A DNA stretch of 15,830 nucleotides from positions 417,192 to 433,021 of the forward strand of contig CAMPET010000004.1 in the NCBI GenBank assembly GCA_946803715.1, in the 5' to 3' direction. Below the pieces are notes generated by a model, which saw only the letters and a program-made list of their open reading frames with translations, was not told the origin of the DNA and made no database searches. Position numbers and translations under genes: made by a program. The DNA is from Beroe ovata (Eukaryota > Ctenophora > Nuda > Beroida > Beroidae). Shown here in pieces: positions 9,224 through 15,830 of this stretch. Each line of letters opens with the position of its first letter. The first letter of the stretch is position 1.

Positions 9224-9727
9224 ACCCACTAGAGTTTCAGAACTCCTAATCAACAGCTAGGCCCGAGAGAAATTAATGTGATGAAAATTAATCAAACAAC
9301 GGACAAAGAGTGCGTCAAGAGCTATGAGTCAAGATCTAGATAATAAGTTTGAATTACACGTACACCCGAAACAGAACAAAGCACCGATCTCGTTATAAAA
9401 AGTTGCTGCTTGATAGAGAGTAGAAACATTGAAGATTGGAGCGATCATTTTCAGATTTTGTGCTTGTTAAGAAAGAGAATCGGAGCAATGCAAGTTAGTC
9501 TTGGAGCAGCATTTGTTCACGTGTAATGTGGGACATATTACAACATCTCATCCTTCGATTATCACATGCTATGCAAAGAGACTTGAAACAGTAGTGAACA
9601 TCGCGCCTCACGGTGGCTTGAGGTTGATGAAATGGAGAAGGGGAACAGTGCGATTATTCTCGATAACCACTTTGGAGTTCGCGAAAACGGTAATATACTG
9701 TCACAGAAAGATTAAGTTTGAACTTAC
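9224..9727 (-). other. Gap between Enabled coil exon and zinc-finger start
   Basis: About 500 bases that should contain the zinc-finger promoter or 5' leader and perhaps the Enabled terminal exon. Phase-compatible candidate acceptors are TTGATTAG before 9245 (five further codons, then TAG at 9229-9231) and TTTCTTAACAAG around 9463. No canonical poly(A) signal was noticed on the minus strand. Confidence 0.5.
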
Positions 9728-9832
9728 CTTTCACTTCACTTCTTAATGATTCTATTTCTCCTTTGAAAGCAGCAATCAGGTCCTCCTTCAGCTTCTCAAT
9801 TGCTTCAATTACTTCACTGCTACTCGCATTAT
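9728..9832 (-). CDS. ENAH: Enabled exon: tetramerisation coiled coil
   Basis: 105 bases between the acceptor AACCGCAG and the near-perfect donor GTAAGT, phases 1 and 1. It encodes SSSEVIEAIEKLKEDL then IAAFKGEIESLRSEVK, aligning with the last 15-residue unit of the Mena/VASP coil (KVKEEIIDAIRQEL type). If the donor is not used, the frame reads on for about two dozen codons to a TAA at 9654-9656. Confidence 0.85.
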
Positions 9833-12800
9833 CTGCGGTTCGAATTTGTGAAAAAAAAACGTAGTGGGATCATAAAATATCACGGAGAATTCAGAAAATC
9901 TTCAAATTAAAAAACCGTTCTAAGTTAACATCGATAATGAACCTGTGCTTCCGTTTTGTAAGGACATCTGACTCTTCTGCTTCTGGGACCAGGTCAGCGT
10001 GTTTGACGAATTTCCGTTATTCCTCGTGTCTAGGGAGAGAGGTGGAAAAAGTGAAGCTGAGGTAATGAATGTGAGGTCAACGTAGGGAAGATAGGGGGGT
10101 GATCGGAGGCATGTGACTCACTCTCTAAATCCTGTTTCCACTTCGGTTTAGGGTTTGGAGATGAGGGAGTGCTGTCACCAGCGACCTGGCAGAGGGAATT
10201 ATCAGAACTATTTGGTGACATCTGTGGTAGAATGGGGGTAATTGGCGAAAAACAAGATGCAAAACTGCTGTATATATGCTCCGATAAAGAGTGTCACATG
10301 TATGATGACGCAGCAATAGCATGACATATTTTCCATTATTTTACCAAAGGAATTTAAAATACACCTTTATAACTTGTGACTTAATAACTTGTGGTTATAA
10401 CTTGTGATTGCACTTGACTACAACTATCATACTACTACCAATAACGTTCCGATAAATGTGGACGCCATACCTTTGCAGGCGTTTTCCATGAACTCCCATT
10501 ACACTGCCAGGGATAATTCAGTTACAACGTTAAATTGTGGAAATCTATTTGCAGTGACCGTTGTTTGGTGCATGCATCGGTTATCGGCAAGCCAGCAATC
10601 AACATCAGCACTTATCAACAATCAGTTTATTGTTACCATGACAATCACGGATCACGATTGACTCATCTACCATGCAAATGACCCCATTACAGAAGGATGC
10701 AGAGATAATTTTCTAAAAATTCGCATTTCCTTTCTACTTGTCATGATCAGAGCCTACCTTTATCTGAATCATTAGCGGGTCAATCGGAGAGGTCACCTAG
10801 CAGAAATCAAGAAAAATATACACGTGCGTTATCATTGACTACTAGCGTACTGTATTTGCACGGATAGTGGTATTGGAGTGACGCATGGTGAATTTGGTGA
10901 TTGATGAAAGTTCCAATGAATCGAATAATGAAAATACAATACCTGACCATAATGTATCAAATTTTGTGACGTTTTGTGACGGAATAAAATGAAAAATACG
11001 GGCGTTTTTTTTGTTGTCTATAAAGAATGTGAAATGTCGTTAGTATTACTGCTTTACGAGGTGGATTCAAAGCGTCTTGGACGACAGATATGGTTTTCTG
11101 TAATGTTTTCTGACTGGTGAGATTTGGTTTTGTCCTGTCTTTCGACTGAAATGAGTGAGTGAGTGAATCAGTAGGCGAGTGAGTGAGCGAGTGAATGAGT
11201 AAGTGAATAGGTGAGTGAGTGAATAGGTGAGTGAGTATGTGAGTGAATGTGTGAGTGAGCGAATGAATGAGTGAGTGAGTGAGTGAGCGGGTGAGGAACG
11301 GAGTGAGTGATTGGGATGATGAAATACTTTGTATCTGAACTGATTCCCAAATTGAGCATTCAGCACCACAGCAAAGGTTGTAAGAATGTAAGAGCTACAA
11401 TGAGCAACTAACCGATGGTGTTGGAGTACTGGCAGCTGTTGAAATAACCGAGTTCCCACCTGAACCACCTCCTTCATCCCTGAAAATCACATAAATTATC
11501 GACGAAAAGAAAAAAAGGTTCGGATTTATTCAAAGCTTTGATATGAAATCGATATCAGCAGTGAATTCCCCTCACATTTTCGCTTTCCTTCGCTCCAACT
11601 TCATCCTCATTTCATCCTGCAGACTGATGGCGGGTTTTGCCGCCGGTTTGTTCGCTTGACTTCTCTTCAGGGTGGCGCCCGCTATCTGTGACGCCAGGTC
11701 TCCGCCACCCATGGCAGCTGAAGAATGTGCGTTACAGAGGTCGACGAACTCTTGAAGCTTCAAACAGTCAGTAAGAAGTAGTCGCAACAAATTTACCTGG
11801 CTTGGGAGCTGGTGGTGCTCCCGGCGCTGGCGGCGCCCCTGGCACTGGTGGCGCAGGCGGAGCGGCTGGCGGAGGCGGTGCTTTTGGAGCAGGTGGTGCT
11901 GGCGGCGCAGGAGGCGCTGGTGGAGCCTTTGGTGCAGGTGGCGCGGGAGGTGGCGTAGGTGCTTGTGGAGCTGGCGCTCTGGGCGCAGGCGGCGCCGTGC
12001 TGGGCAGAGGTGGGGCCATTTGCCTCTGGGGGAAATTGGGTTATCACGCAATATTTATGTACAGTGTTCCCGCGTGACCCATAAACTTGCGATCTCTACG
12101 ATCTTTCAGATCACAGGGTAGAATAAGGGGCGCGCAACGTTTTACAATGTACAATGTACAACTGTACAATTGTACATTATTCTACATTATTGTACAATTG
12201 TACATTATGTATGAAATTCGTCTTGTTAGTCGCTGTGTTCCCTCTTTGTTATCTTAATAGACTCCATCCATTCATAATACACTTGTCAATTATTGTCCAT
12301 CGTCTACTGTTATGCAAAACAACCCTCTTTCTGGGAATCAAAAAAAATATTCAAACGATAAGTTTTGTATGAGGTAGATCAGCAGAGCTCATTTTCATAA
12401 CTTCGGTTATAAAAGCATATCATCAACCTACTTAAATAACAATGACTCTGAACACCTGAGGGCCAAGTCCATTTCTATACATTAAAGACTCATTGTTAAA
12501 CGTTCTCAATGTGTGATGTAACTCAACCCTTTTCCTGAGAATCACAGTTGTTCAAACGATAAGTGGTTATAGGCTATCAAGTCATTTCATCAATTTCAAC
12601 TATGTCTACCGCTTGCAAGTTCGTACAAGTCTTACTGCTAGAACTTATTACCGTTTATTTGGTTAACAAACTTTGGACTATGTCCGAGAGGGAATTCACA
12701 GATGTCCCGGACTTGTCCTTGACCAAAATCAACAACTCGCTGATAGAAAGAAGAGAGAATCGCAAGAAAAACCTTCTCTTTTCAAAAACGCACAAAACAG

Positions 12801-15800
12801 GATCAACAACTTTGTCATCGAGTTTCTACCTGTACGGTATTCGTCACCATCTCAATTTTGTGGTGTTACCATTTGAAAATGTCATTCTCAATCCCTCGAG
12901 AGGTGTAATGGCAAACCTGCTACCCCCACGGCCGGGCGAAGAATGGAATATTCAGGTGCAGCATTGTATTTTCTATCCGGGATATCAAAACAGAGTTCTG
13001 CCGAAATCATCGACTTTCTACACAACGGTGCTTCGGGAACCCGTCAGTAGATTCTTATCGGCTTTCTCGTTTTTTAAATACGAGGCAAGAATGAGGACAA
13101 AACATGGCGAAAACTCGTCTTTCGATGAGTTAGTAAACCACTTTATCAATGAATTGTGCGAGGAGAAAGTGAAAAACCCGGGGATAGAATGTCTAGGGTT
13201 TTGGGGTTACGCCGAAGACTTAGGCTGGCACAATTTCCGACACATACGTCAAGACAAAGCCATCAACTTAACAATATCGTCATTTGTAGCGATGTTGGAT
13301 AGTCAATTCGACCTAGTGCTGATATCAGAACGTATCGATGAATCCCTGATCATACTCAAACACTACATGAACTGGACATATTCAGACATTCTGTATCTGA
13401 ACAAGAAGGTGTCTGACGAGAGGGAAGATAAGATAATATCCGAGTCAACACGAGACAAGATATCAAGGAATCTGTTCATTGAAAATAGATTGTACGATCA
13501 CTTCAGTGCTGCCTTTGACAGACACATTGATCGGATAGGAAAGGAAATAATCGATCGTGGAGTAGCAGAGTTTAGAGAGTACCGGGAGGCGTTCAGACGA
13601 AAATGTGACGCTGAATGCCCGAATTGTGACGTCATCGGGAATGAAATATCACCGGAGCAGATGCAATTCCCAGACTGTGCGTTCCTACAGGTGGAAGATT
13701 TTGCATTGTTTAGTGACGCTGTGACCGACATGCGTCTATCAGACGACTACCGGAACCCTGATTATCAATATAAATCCGAGAGGGAAGCCATTTGGATGAG
13801 ACAGTTAGTCAGACAACTACAGTTGCGTGAAAAAATGGAATGATATTGGCAGTAGATTAGGAAGATCAGAATCTTAACTTTTCGCAAATCATTTCTTATT
13901 AACGGGTTTACTTGAGAGCCTTATCTAATATCCATGGAACCAAATATTTAAATCTGATTTTAAATGAGAAACAAGTCGAAAACGTAACTGTAGAGAATCA
14001 TGATGACACATAACTCACAAGACTTGATATACTATCACGTGGCTTTTGATCACATGGTGCTAAATTGGAACAGTACATAATAAAATGGCACACCATGTAC
14101 TTAGCATACAGTTGTCAGGATTGTCAATGTGTCAAATGTTCAGATGCTGTGTGAACATATGTTACATCTGAGTGTATGATGAGAGATTATCCACCTCCCG
14201 TTGCTCCATGCTCTAGTCGTATAATTCAAGTGTAATATCCTTGAAATCACTGATTCGGTGAAGAAATGAATATCTTTGGGCAGCGTGAATGAGGTCAAGA
14301 AACCCGGATTTTTGTTTTATACAAAGCATTTATCCCATCGATTTCAAATGTTTTATCACAGCAAAAAGCTCAAGAAATAACAAACAAGTTAGTTCACGTC
14401 GCAGACAAATCGTTATTATGTTGTTCACAACCTTATTTGGTAGTTTCGTGTGAAAATCAATCGATCAATACTGTGGATGACAATCAGTATATTCTATTTA
14501 ATGATTCTTTCCCACACACACACACAACATTGAGAGAAATGTTTGAGAACGGGTCAGATGTAGGGGATGTGATAGCACTCTATTATACGAGTATGGGTAG
14601 TTGTAGATCAGCGCGAAAACACGAATAGTTGGGATGAATGAACCATTCGGATTAGCAGTCTTTCTAACTGAACACAATGACCATTGTTGTGAAAAAAAAG
14701 TACACTGTTTCATTCTGACCTACGGAGGGATGATCGCACTTATTTTAACCGTAATCACACGTCTCCCATATTTCCTTCCCTTTCCCACTGCTTCTACAAT
14801 CGCTCTTTATAGCACACTATAATAGCATCGTAATAGTTGTTATCGTGAGGCATGAAGTATGTTACAATACAGTTTCAAGTTTCAGTAATCACATTGTAAT
14901 ACGGCTACCATGAAAGTTGCATTTCTATGTGTGTGTGAGTGTGTAATCGGTGACCAGTGTTAAAATCCTCTTAGGAAACAAACTCACTGAGTTTGGCAAG
15001 ATATCGTCCTTGAATAAGGTAGAAGAGTGTAATAAACTGCGTTTTTCATGTGTGCCAGTTTTTCAGCTTCCATGTAAGTTTTCATCACAGAAATAAACTC
15101 AATTAAAATCCAATTAAATCTGCGCGCGCGCATCTTCGCGCATTTCCCAAGGATATTTGTACGTTCGAATGTCGATGCGCCGTACGTAGAAAACTCTGAA
15201 ACTACTTGACATATGATCTTTCCCCGAATTGGAACAAATTTGCCGCAAAGTGGGGACATGCAATATTGGGCGATTNCACGCATTCGTCATAATTTGAGAT
15301 AAGTATGATTATTGCATCCAACGTCATACCGTCGGCGTTTTAATCACGCATGCACACCTTAAACATAGGTGTGATTTAATCTCTCAGTTACCTATTTATT
15401 CACACTTCTGAAATCGCGCGTAAAATGTGACGAAGTAAGAACGTGGGCTTCTATTTTTAGCACAATATACCTGTCTTTCTTCCTCCATCGCACGTTCATT
15501 TGCCATCCTCGCTTCCTCTTCCTTCCTCTGTCGCTGAAGACATGGCCACATATTAATCAGCAATTGTCAAACCTTTTTGTGACACCAAAATCAGCAACTC
15601 TGACTAATAACACCGTTCCAACATGGGTAAAAGTGTCAATGACCACATCATGAAACACAAACCTCCTCCTCCAAACGCTCCTCCTCTATCCGTTTTCTCT
15701 CCTCCTCTGCTCGTCTCCGCTCCTCCTCTGCGGCCCTCTGTGCCTCTTCCGCTTTCTGTCGCTGTTCTTCCTCCTCCCGGGCCCTTTGTGCAGCCCCGTT

Positions 15801-15811
15801 GTTTACCGGTG
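9728..15811 (-). CDS. ENAH: Enabled/VASP family protein (ENAH-like), C-terminal exons
   Basis: Eight exons, complement(9728..9832, 9943..10029, 10122..10221, 11413..11479, 11576..11717, 11797..12025, 15471..15533, 15663..15811), all GT-AG and phase-compatible, give about 313 residues. Order, numbered within this fragment: a Glu/Arg-rich LERER-like region (7-70); an Ala/Pro-rich region (72-146); the G-actin-binding block with LASQIAG and LKRS (154-166, cf. VASP LAAALAGAKLRKV); the F-actin-binding block SLQDEMRMKLERRKAK (178-193, cf. VASP GLMEEMNAMLARRRKA); a Ser/Thr/Asn linker with KPKWK; and the amphipathic tetramerisation coil (about 285-313). The family binds barbed ends and delivers profilin-actin at leading edges and adhesions. 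The charged insert points to the Enabled/Mena branch rather than vertebrate VASP. The EVH1 domain lies off the right edge. The last exon ends in phase 1 before a strong donor, so the true C-terminus is not settled. Confidence 0.9.
9943..10029 (-). CDS. ENAH: Enabled exon: linker before coiled coil
   Basis: 87 bases between the acceptor TCTCCCTAG and the donor GTTCATTA, phases 1 and 1. It encodes an Asn/Ser-rich segment, then TLTWSQKQKSQ. No domain of its own; assigned by phase continuity with both neighbours. Confidence 0.75.
10122..10221 (-). CDS. ENAH: Enabled exon: Ser/Pro linker with KPKWK
   Basis: 33 codons plus one base between the acceptor CTACCACAG and the donor GTGAGT. It encodes a Ser/Asn/Pro-rich linker ending in PKPKWKQDLE. 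The Lys-Pro/Trp segment is reminiscent of the K-P-W-E-K stretch of vertebrate VASP between its actin blocks and coil. Confidence 0.8.
10222..11412 (-). other. Enabled intron with GAGT microsatellite
   Basis: A 1.2-kb intron, phase 0 on both sides. It holds the tetranucleotide array at 11152-11310 and otherwise AT-rich sequence with no supported coding segment. Confidence 0.75.
11152..11310. repeat. (GAGT)n tetranucleotide microsatellite, degenerate
   Basis: About 160 bases of GAGT/GAAT/GTGA units with point changes. Read on the minus strand it gives long spurious THSLTHS-type frames. Confidence 0.95.
11413..11479 (-). CDS. ENAH: Enabled exon: Gly/Ser/Thr linker
   Basis: One base plus 22 codons between the acceptor GATTTTCAG and the donor GTTAGT. 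It completes a split Met codon and encodes a flexible DEGGGSGGN then STAASTPTPS stretch. Recognised by phase and position between the F-actin block and the next linker exon. Confidence 0.78.
11576..11717 (-). CDS. ENAH: Enabled exon: EVH2 G-actin and F-actin binding blocks
   Basis: The exon lies between the acceptor CATTCTTCAG and the donor GTGAGG (phase 1 in, phase 2 out). It carries the WH2-like block with LKRS in the place of VASP LRKV, and the E-M-x-x-x-L-x-R-R-K F-actin block. The serine right after LKR sits about where VASP carries its second kinase-A site, but the context is shorter (K-R-S). This exon is the firmest family identifier in the gene. Confidence 0.9.
11797..12025 (-). CDS. 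ENAH: Enabled exon: Ala/Pro-rich region
   Basis: 76 codons plus one base between the acceptor TTTCCCCCAG and the donor GTAAAT. Apart from the first ten residues it is Pro and Ala with occasional Lys, Gly, Val and Thr, in an (A/K)PPAPPAP pattern. It corresponds to the profilin/SH3/WW ligand region, but canonical GPPPPP profilin sites are absent; the longest Pro run is four. The repetitive GC-rich DNA makes the antisense strand an open polyglycine frame, which is an artefact. Confidence 0.88.
12143..12210. repeat. Tandem palindromic TGTACAATTGTACA repeats
   Basis: The 18-nt unit TGTACAATTGTACATTAT occurs at 12163-12180 and 12191-12208 (period 28). Each contains a perfect 14-bp palindrome. Related ACAATGTACA units precede them from 12145. 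It lies about 400 bases upstream of the sulfotransferase start. Confidence 0.85.
12320..12564 (+). repeat. Imperfect direct repeat upstream of sulfotransferase
   Basis: Segments 12320-12363 and 12524-12564 share CAACCCT(C)TTT, CTG(G/A)GAATCA and an identical TTCAAACGATAAGT. The second copy ends about 38 bases before the start codon, so it lies in the promoter or 5' leader. Either a local duplication or a repeated regulatory element. Confidence 0.7.
12408..12415 (+). promoter_or_regulatory. Candidate TATA box
   Basis: TATAAAAG, 187 bases before the sulfotransferase ATG, between the two direct-repeat copies. It matches the consensus well, but its use is unproven. Confidence 0.35.
12602..13843 (+). 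CDS. Galactose 3-O-sulfotransferase (Gal3ST family), complete, intronless
   Basis: A 413-residue type II Golgi-type sulfotransferase. The family transfers sulfate from PAPS to the 3-OH of galactose on glycolipids or glycans. The first ATG (A at -3) is chosen; upstream codons lack an ATG. There is a short cytosolic tail, then a hydrophobic anchor at about 7-22. The 5'-phosphosulfate loop is FSKTHKTGSTTL (60-71), followed by YGIRHHLNF (78-86), where family members keep a catalytic-region His. The 3'-phosphate motif is TVLREPVSRFLSAFSFF (142-158), and the family hallmark FDLVLISERIDESL is at 236-249, followed by N-W-T-Y-S-D-I-L-Y. N-glycosylation sequons are at Asn44, 171, 222 and 257. Length and motif order are normal and there are no breaks. 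It is nested antisense in an Enabled intron. Which paralog and which acceptor cannot be told. Confidence 0.93.
   Translation: MSTACKFVQVLLLELITVYLVNKLWTMSEREFTDVPDLSLTKINNSLIERRENRKKNLLFSKTHKTGSTTLSSSFYLYGIRHHLNFVVLPFENVILNPSRGVMANLLPPRPGEEWNIQVQHCIFYPGYQNRVLPKSSTFYTTVLREPVSRFLSAFSFFKYEARMRTKHGENSSFDELVNHFINELCEEKVKNPGIECLGFWGYAEDLGWHNFRHIRQDKAINLTISSFVAMLDSQFDLVLISERIDESLIILKHYMNWTYSDILYLNKKVSDEREDKIISESTRDKISRNLFIENRLYDHFSAAFDRHIDRIGKEIIDRGVAEFREYREAFRRKCDAECPNCDVIGNEISPEQMQFPDCAFLQVEDFALFSDAVTDMRLSDDYRNPDYQYKSEREAIWMRQLVRQLQLREKME
13844..15470. other. Sulfotransferase 3' flank and intron remainder, no gene seen
   Basis: AT-rich sequence within the Enabled intron. It includes a short CA run (14514-14527) and a CpG-rich patch near 15120-15185 with CGCGCGCGC. 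An ACCGTCGGCG string near 15328 is shared with the GC-rich block at 5097 and 5339, suggesting another fragment of the same dispersed element. One undetermined base is at 15277. Confidence 0.65.
14079..14084 (+). promoter_or_regulatory. Candidate poly(A) signal AATAAA for sulfotransferase
   Basis: The first canonical AATAAA noticed on the plus strand after the stop codon, about 236 bases downstream, implying a 3' untranslated region of around 250 bases. Confidence 0.5.
15471..15533 (-). CDS. ENAH: Enabled exon: Glu/Arg-rich LERER-like region, part 2
   Basis: Exactly 21 codons between the acceptor TCTTCAG and the donor GTATATTG, phase 0 on both sides. Being a symmetric phase 0-0 cassette, it could be skipped without changing frame. 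It continues the charged helix (RQRKEEEARM, then EEERQ). Too short to be identified alone; it is recognised by phase and composition. Confidence 0.8.
15663..15811 (-). CDS. ENAH: Enabled exon: Glu/Arg-rich LERER-like region, part 1
   Basis: Two bases plus 49 codons between the acceptor CTATTTCAG and the donor GTTTGTG, ending in phase 0. After a short Pro-Val-Asn-Asn lead it is almost wholly E, R, Q, K and A in an EEER(R/K)xEEER pattern. This is the single-helix charged stretch that in mammalian Mena is built from LERER repeats and binds actin or integrin alpha5. Confidence 0.85.
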
Positions 15812-15830
15812 CTGAAATAGGATGATGATG

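Larger units (their letters stand above)
12026..15470 (-). other. Enabled 3.4-kb intron hosting a nested gene
   Basis: The intron runs between the charged-helix exon and the Pro-rich exon, which join in phase 0. It contains the complete galactose 3-O-sulfotransferase on the plus strand, the palindromic repeats at 12143-12210 and a CpG-rich patch near 15120-15185. Additional alternative Enabled exons could be hidden here; none was recognised. Confidence 0.75.

Noticed and set aside
9224-9253. TTG-initiated ten-residue extension of the zinc-finger protein
   Set aside because: Non-ATG start with no supporting conservation; ATG at 9221-9223 is the first Met after an in-frame stop.
11067-11477. 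Minus-strand frame with repeated THSL units
   Set aside because: Created by the GAGT microsatellite in an intron, merely running into one Enabled linker exon in the wrong frame.
11572-12051. 159-codon minus-strand frame joining the Pro-rich and actin-binding exons
   Set aside because: It reads through a clear GT-AG intron and uses the wrong frame (Arg/Leu/His-rich) over the Pro-rich exon; splicing restores the Enabled frame.
11802-12077. Plus-strand glycine/alanine-rich frame
   Set aside because: Antisense of the Enabled Ala/Pro exon; it has no independent start context or homology.
12563-12601. Upstream GTG-initiated extension of the sulfotransferase
   Set aside because: It would need a non-ATG start and adds 13 residues with no conservation; the first ATG at 12602 has a suitable A at -3 and directly precedes the membrane anchor.
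1-15830. CRISPR arrays, phage, toxin-antitoxin or other prokaryotic systems; viral integrations
   Set aside because: No regularly spaced repeats, no operon structure and no viral-like frames were seen; the content is animal genes with introns.

Overview
The window looks like an accessory-free stretch of a nuclear genome from a bilaterian animal, probably a marine invertebrate. Its genes are split by GT-AG introns, it is AT-rich (roughly 60 percent A+T by eye), it carries simple-sequence repeats and palindromic elements, and its proteins are clearly animal ones. One ambiguous base (N) lies at 15277. The species cannot be named from the sequence.

Layout, left to right. From 3929 down to the left edge, on the minus strand, lie the first five coding exons of NVL (nuclear VCP-like AAA ATPase, 60S ribosome biogenesis). 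Every junction is GT-AG and all reading phases agree. The AAA domains lie outside the window. From 3930 to about 7546 there is no gene I can support. This stretch holds a GC-rich repetitive block (about 4940-5560), a 14-bp tandem repeat (7100-7155) and a strong 36-nt-arm hairpin (7390-7470). At 7547-9223, minus strand, is an uninterrupted 558-residue C2H2 zinc-finger protein with a 30-glutamine run and six fingers.

From 15811 down to 9728, minus strand, eight phase-compatible exons encode the C-terminal part of an Enabled/VASP (ENAH-like) actin-assembly protein. In order these give a charged LERER-like region, an Ala/Pro-rich profilin/SH3-type region, the G-actin and F-actin binding blocks, a linker and the tetramerisation coiled coil. 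The N-terminal EVH1 domain is off the right edge and the stop-bearing exon is unresolved. Inside its 3.4-kb intron, on the opposite strand, sits a complete intronless galactose 3-O-sulfotransferase (12602-13843).

The genes do not form a pathway: ribosome biogenesis, transcription control, actin dynamics and Golgi sulfation are simply neighbours. The notable context is that NVL and ENAH are also linked, a short distance apart, in human 1q42 (from memory), so this may be an old animal gene neighbourhood. No prokaryotic-type system, CRISPR array, complete transposon or viral gene was seen.
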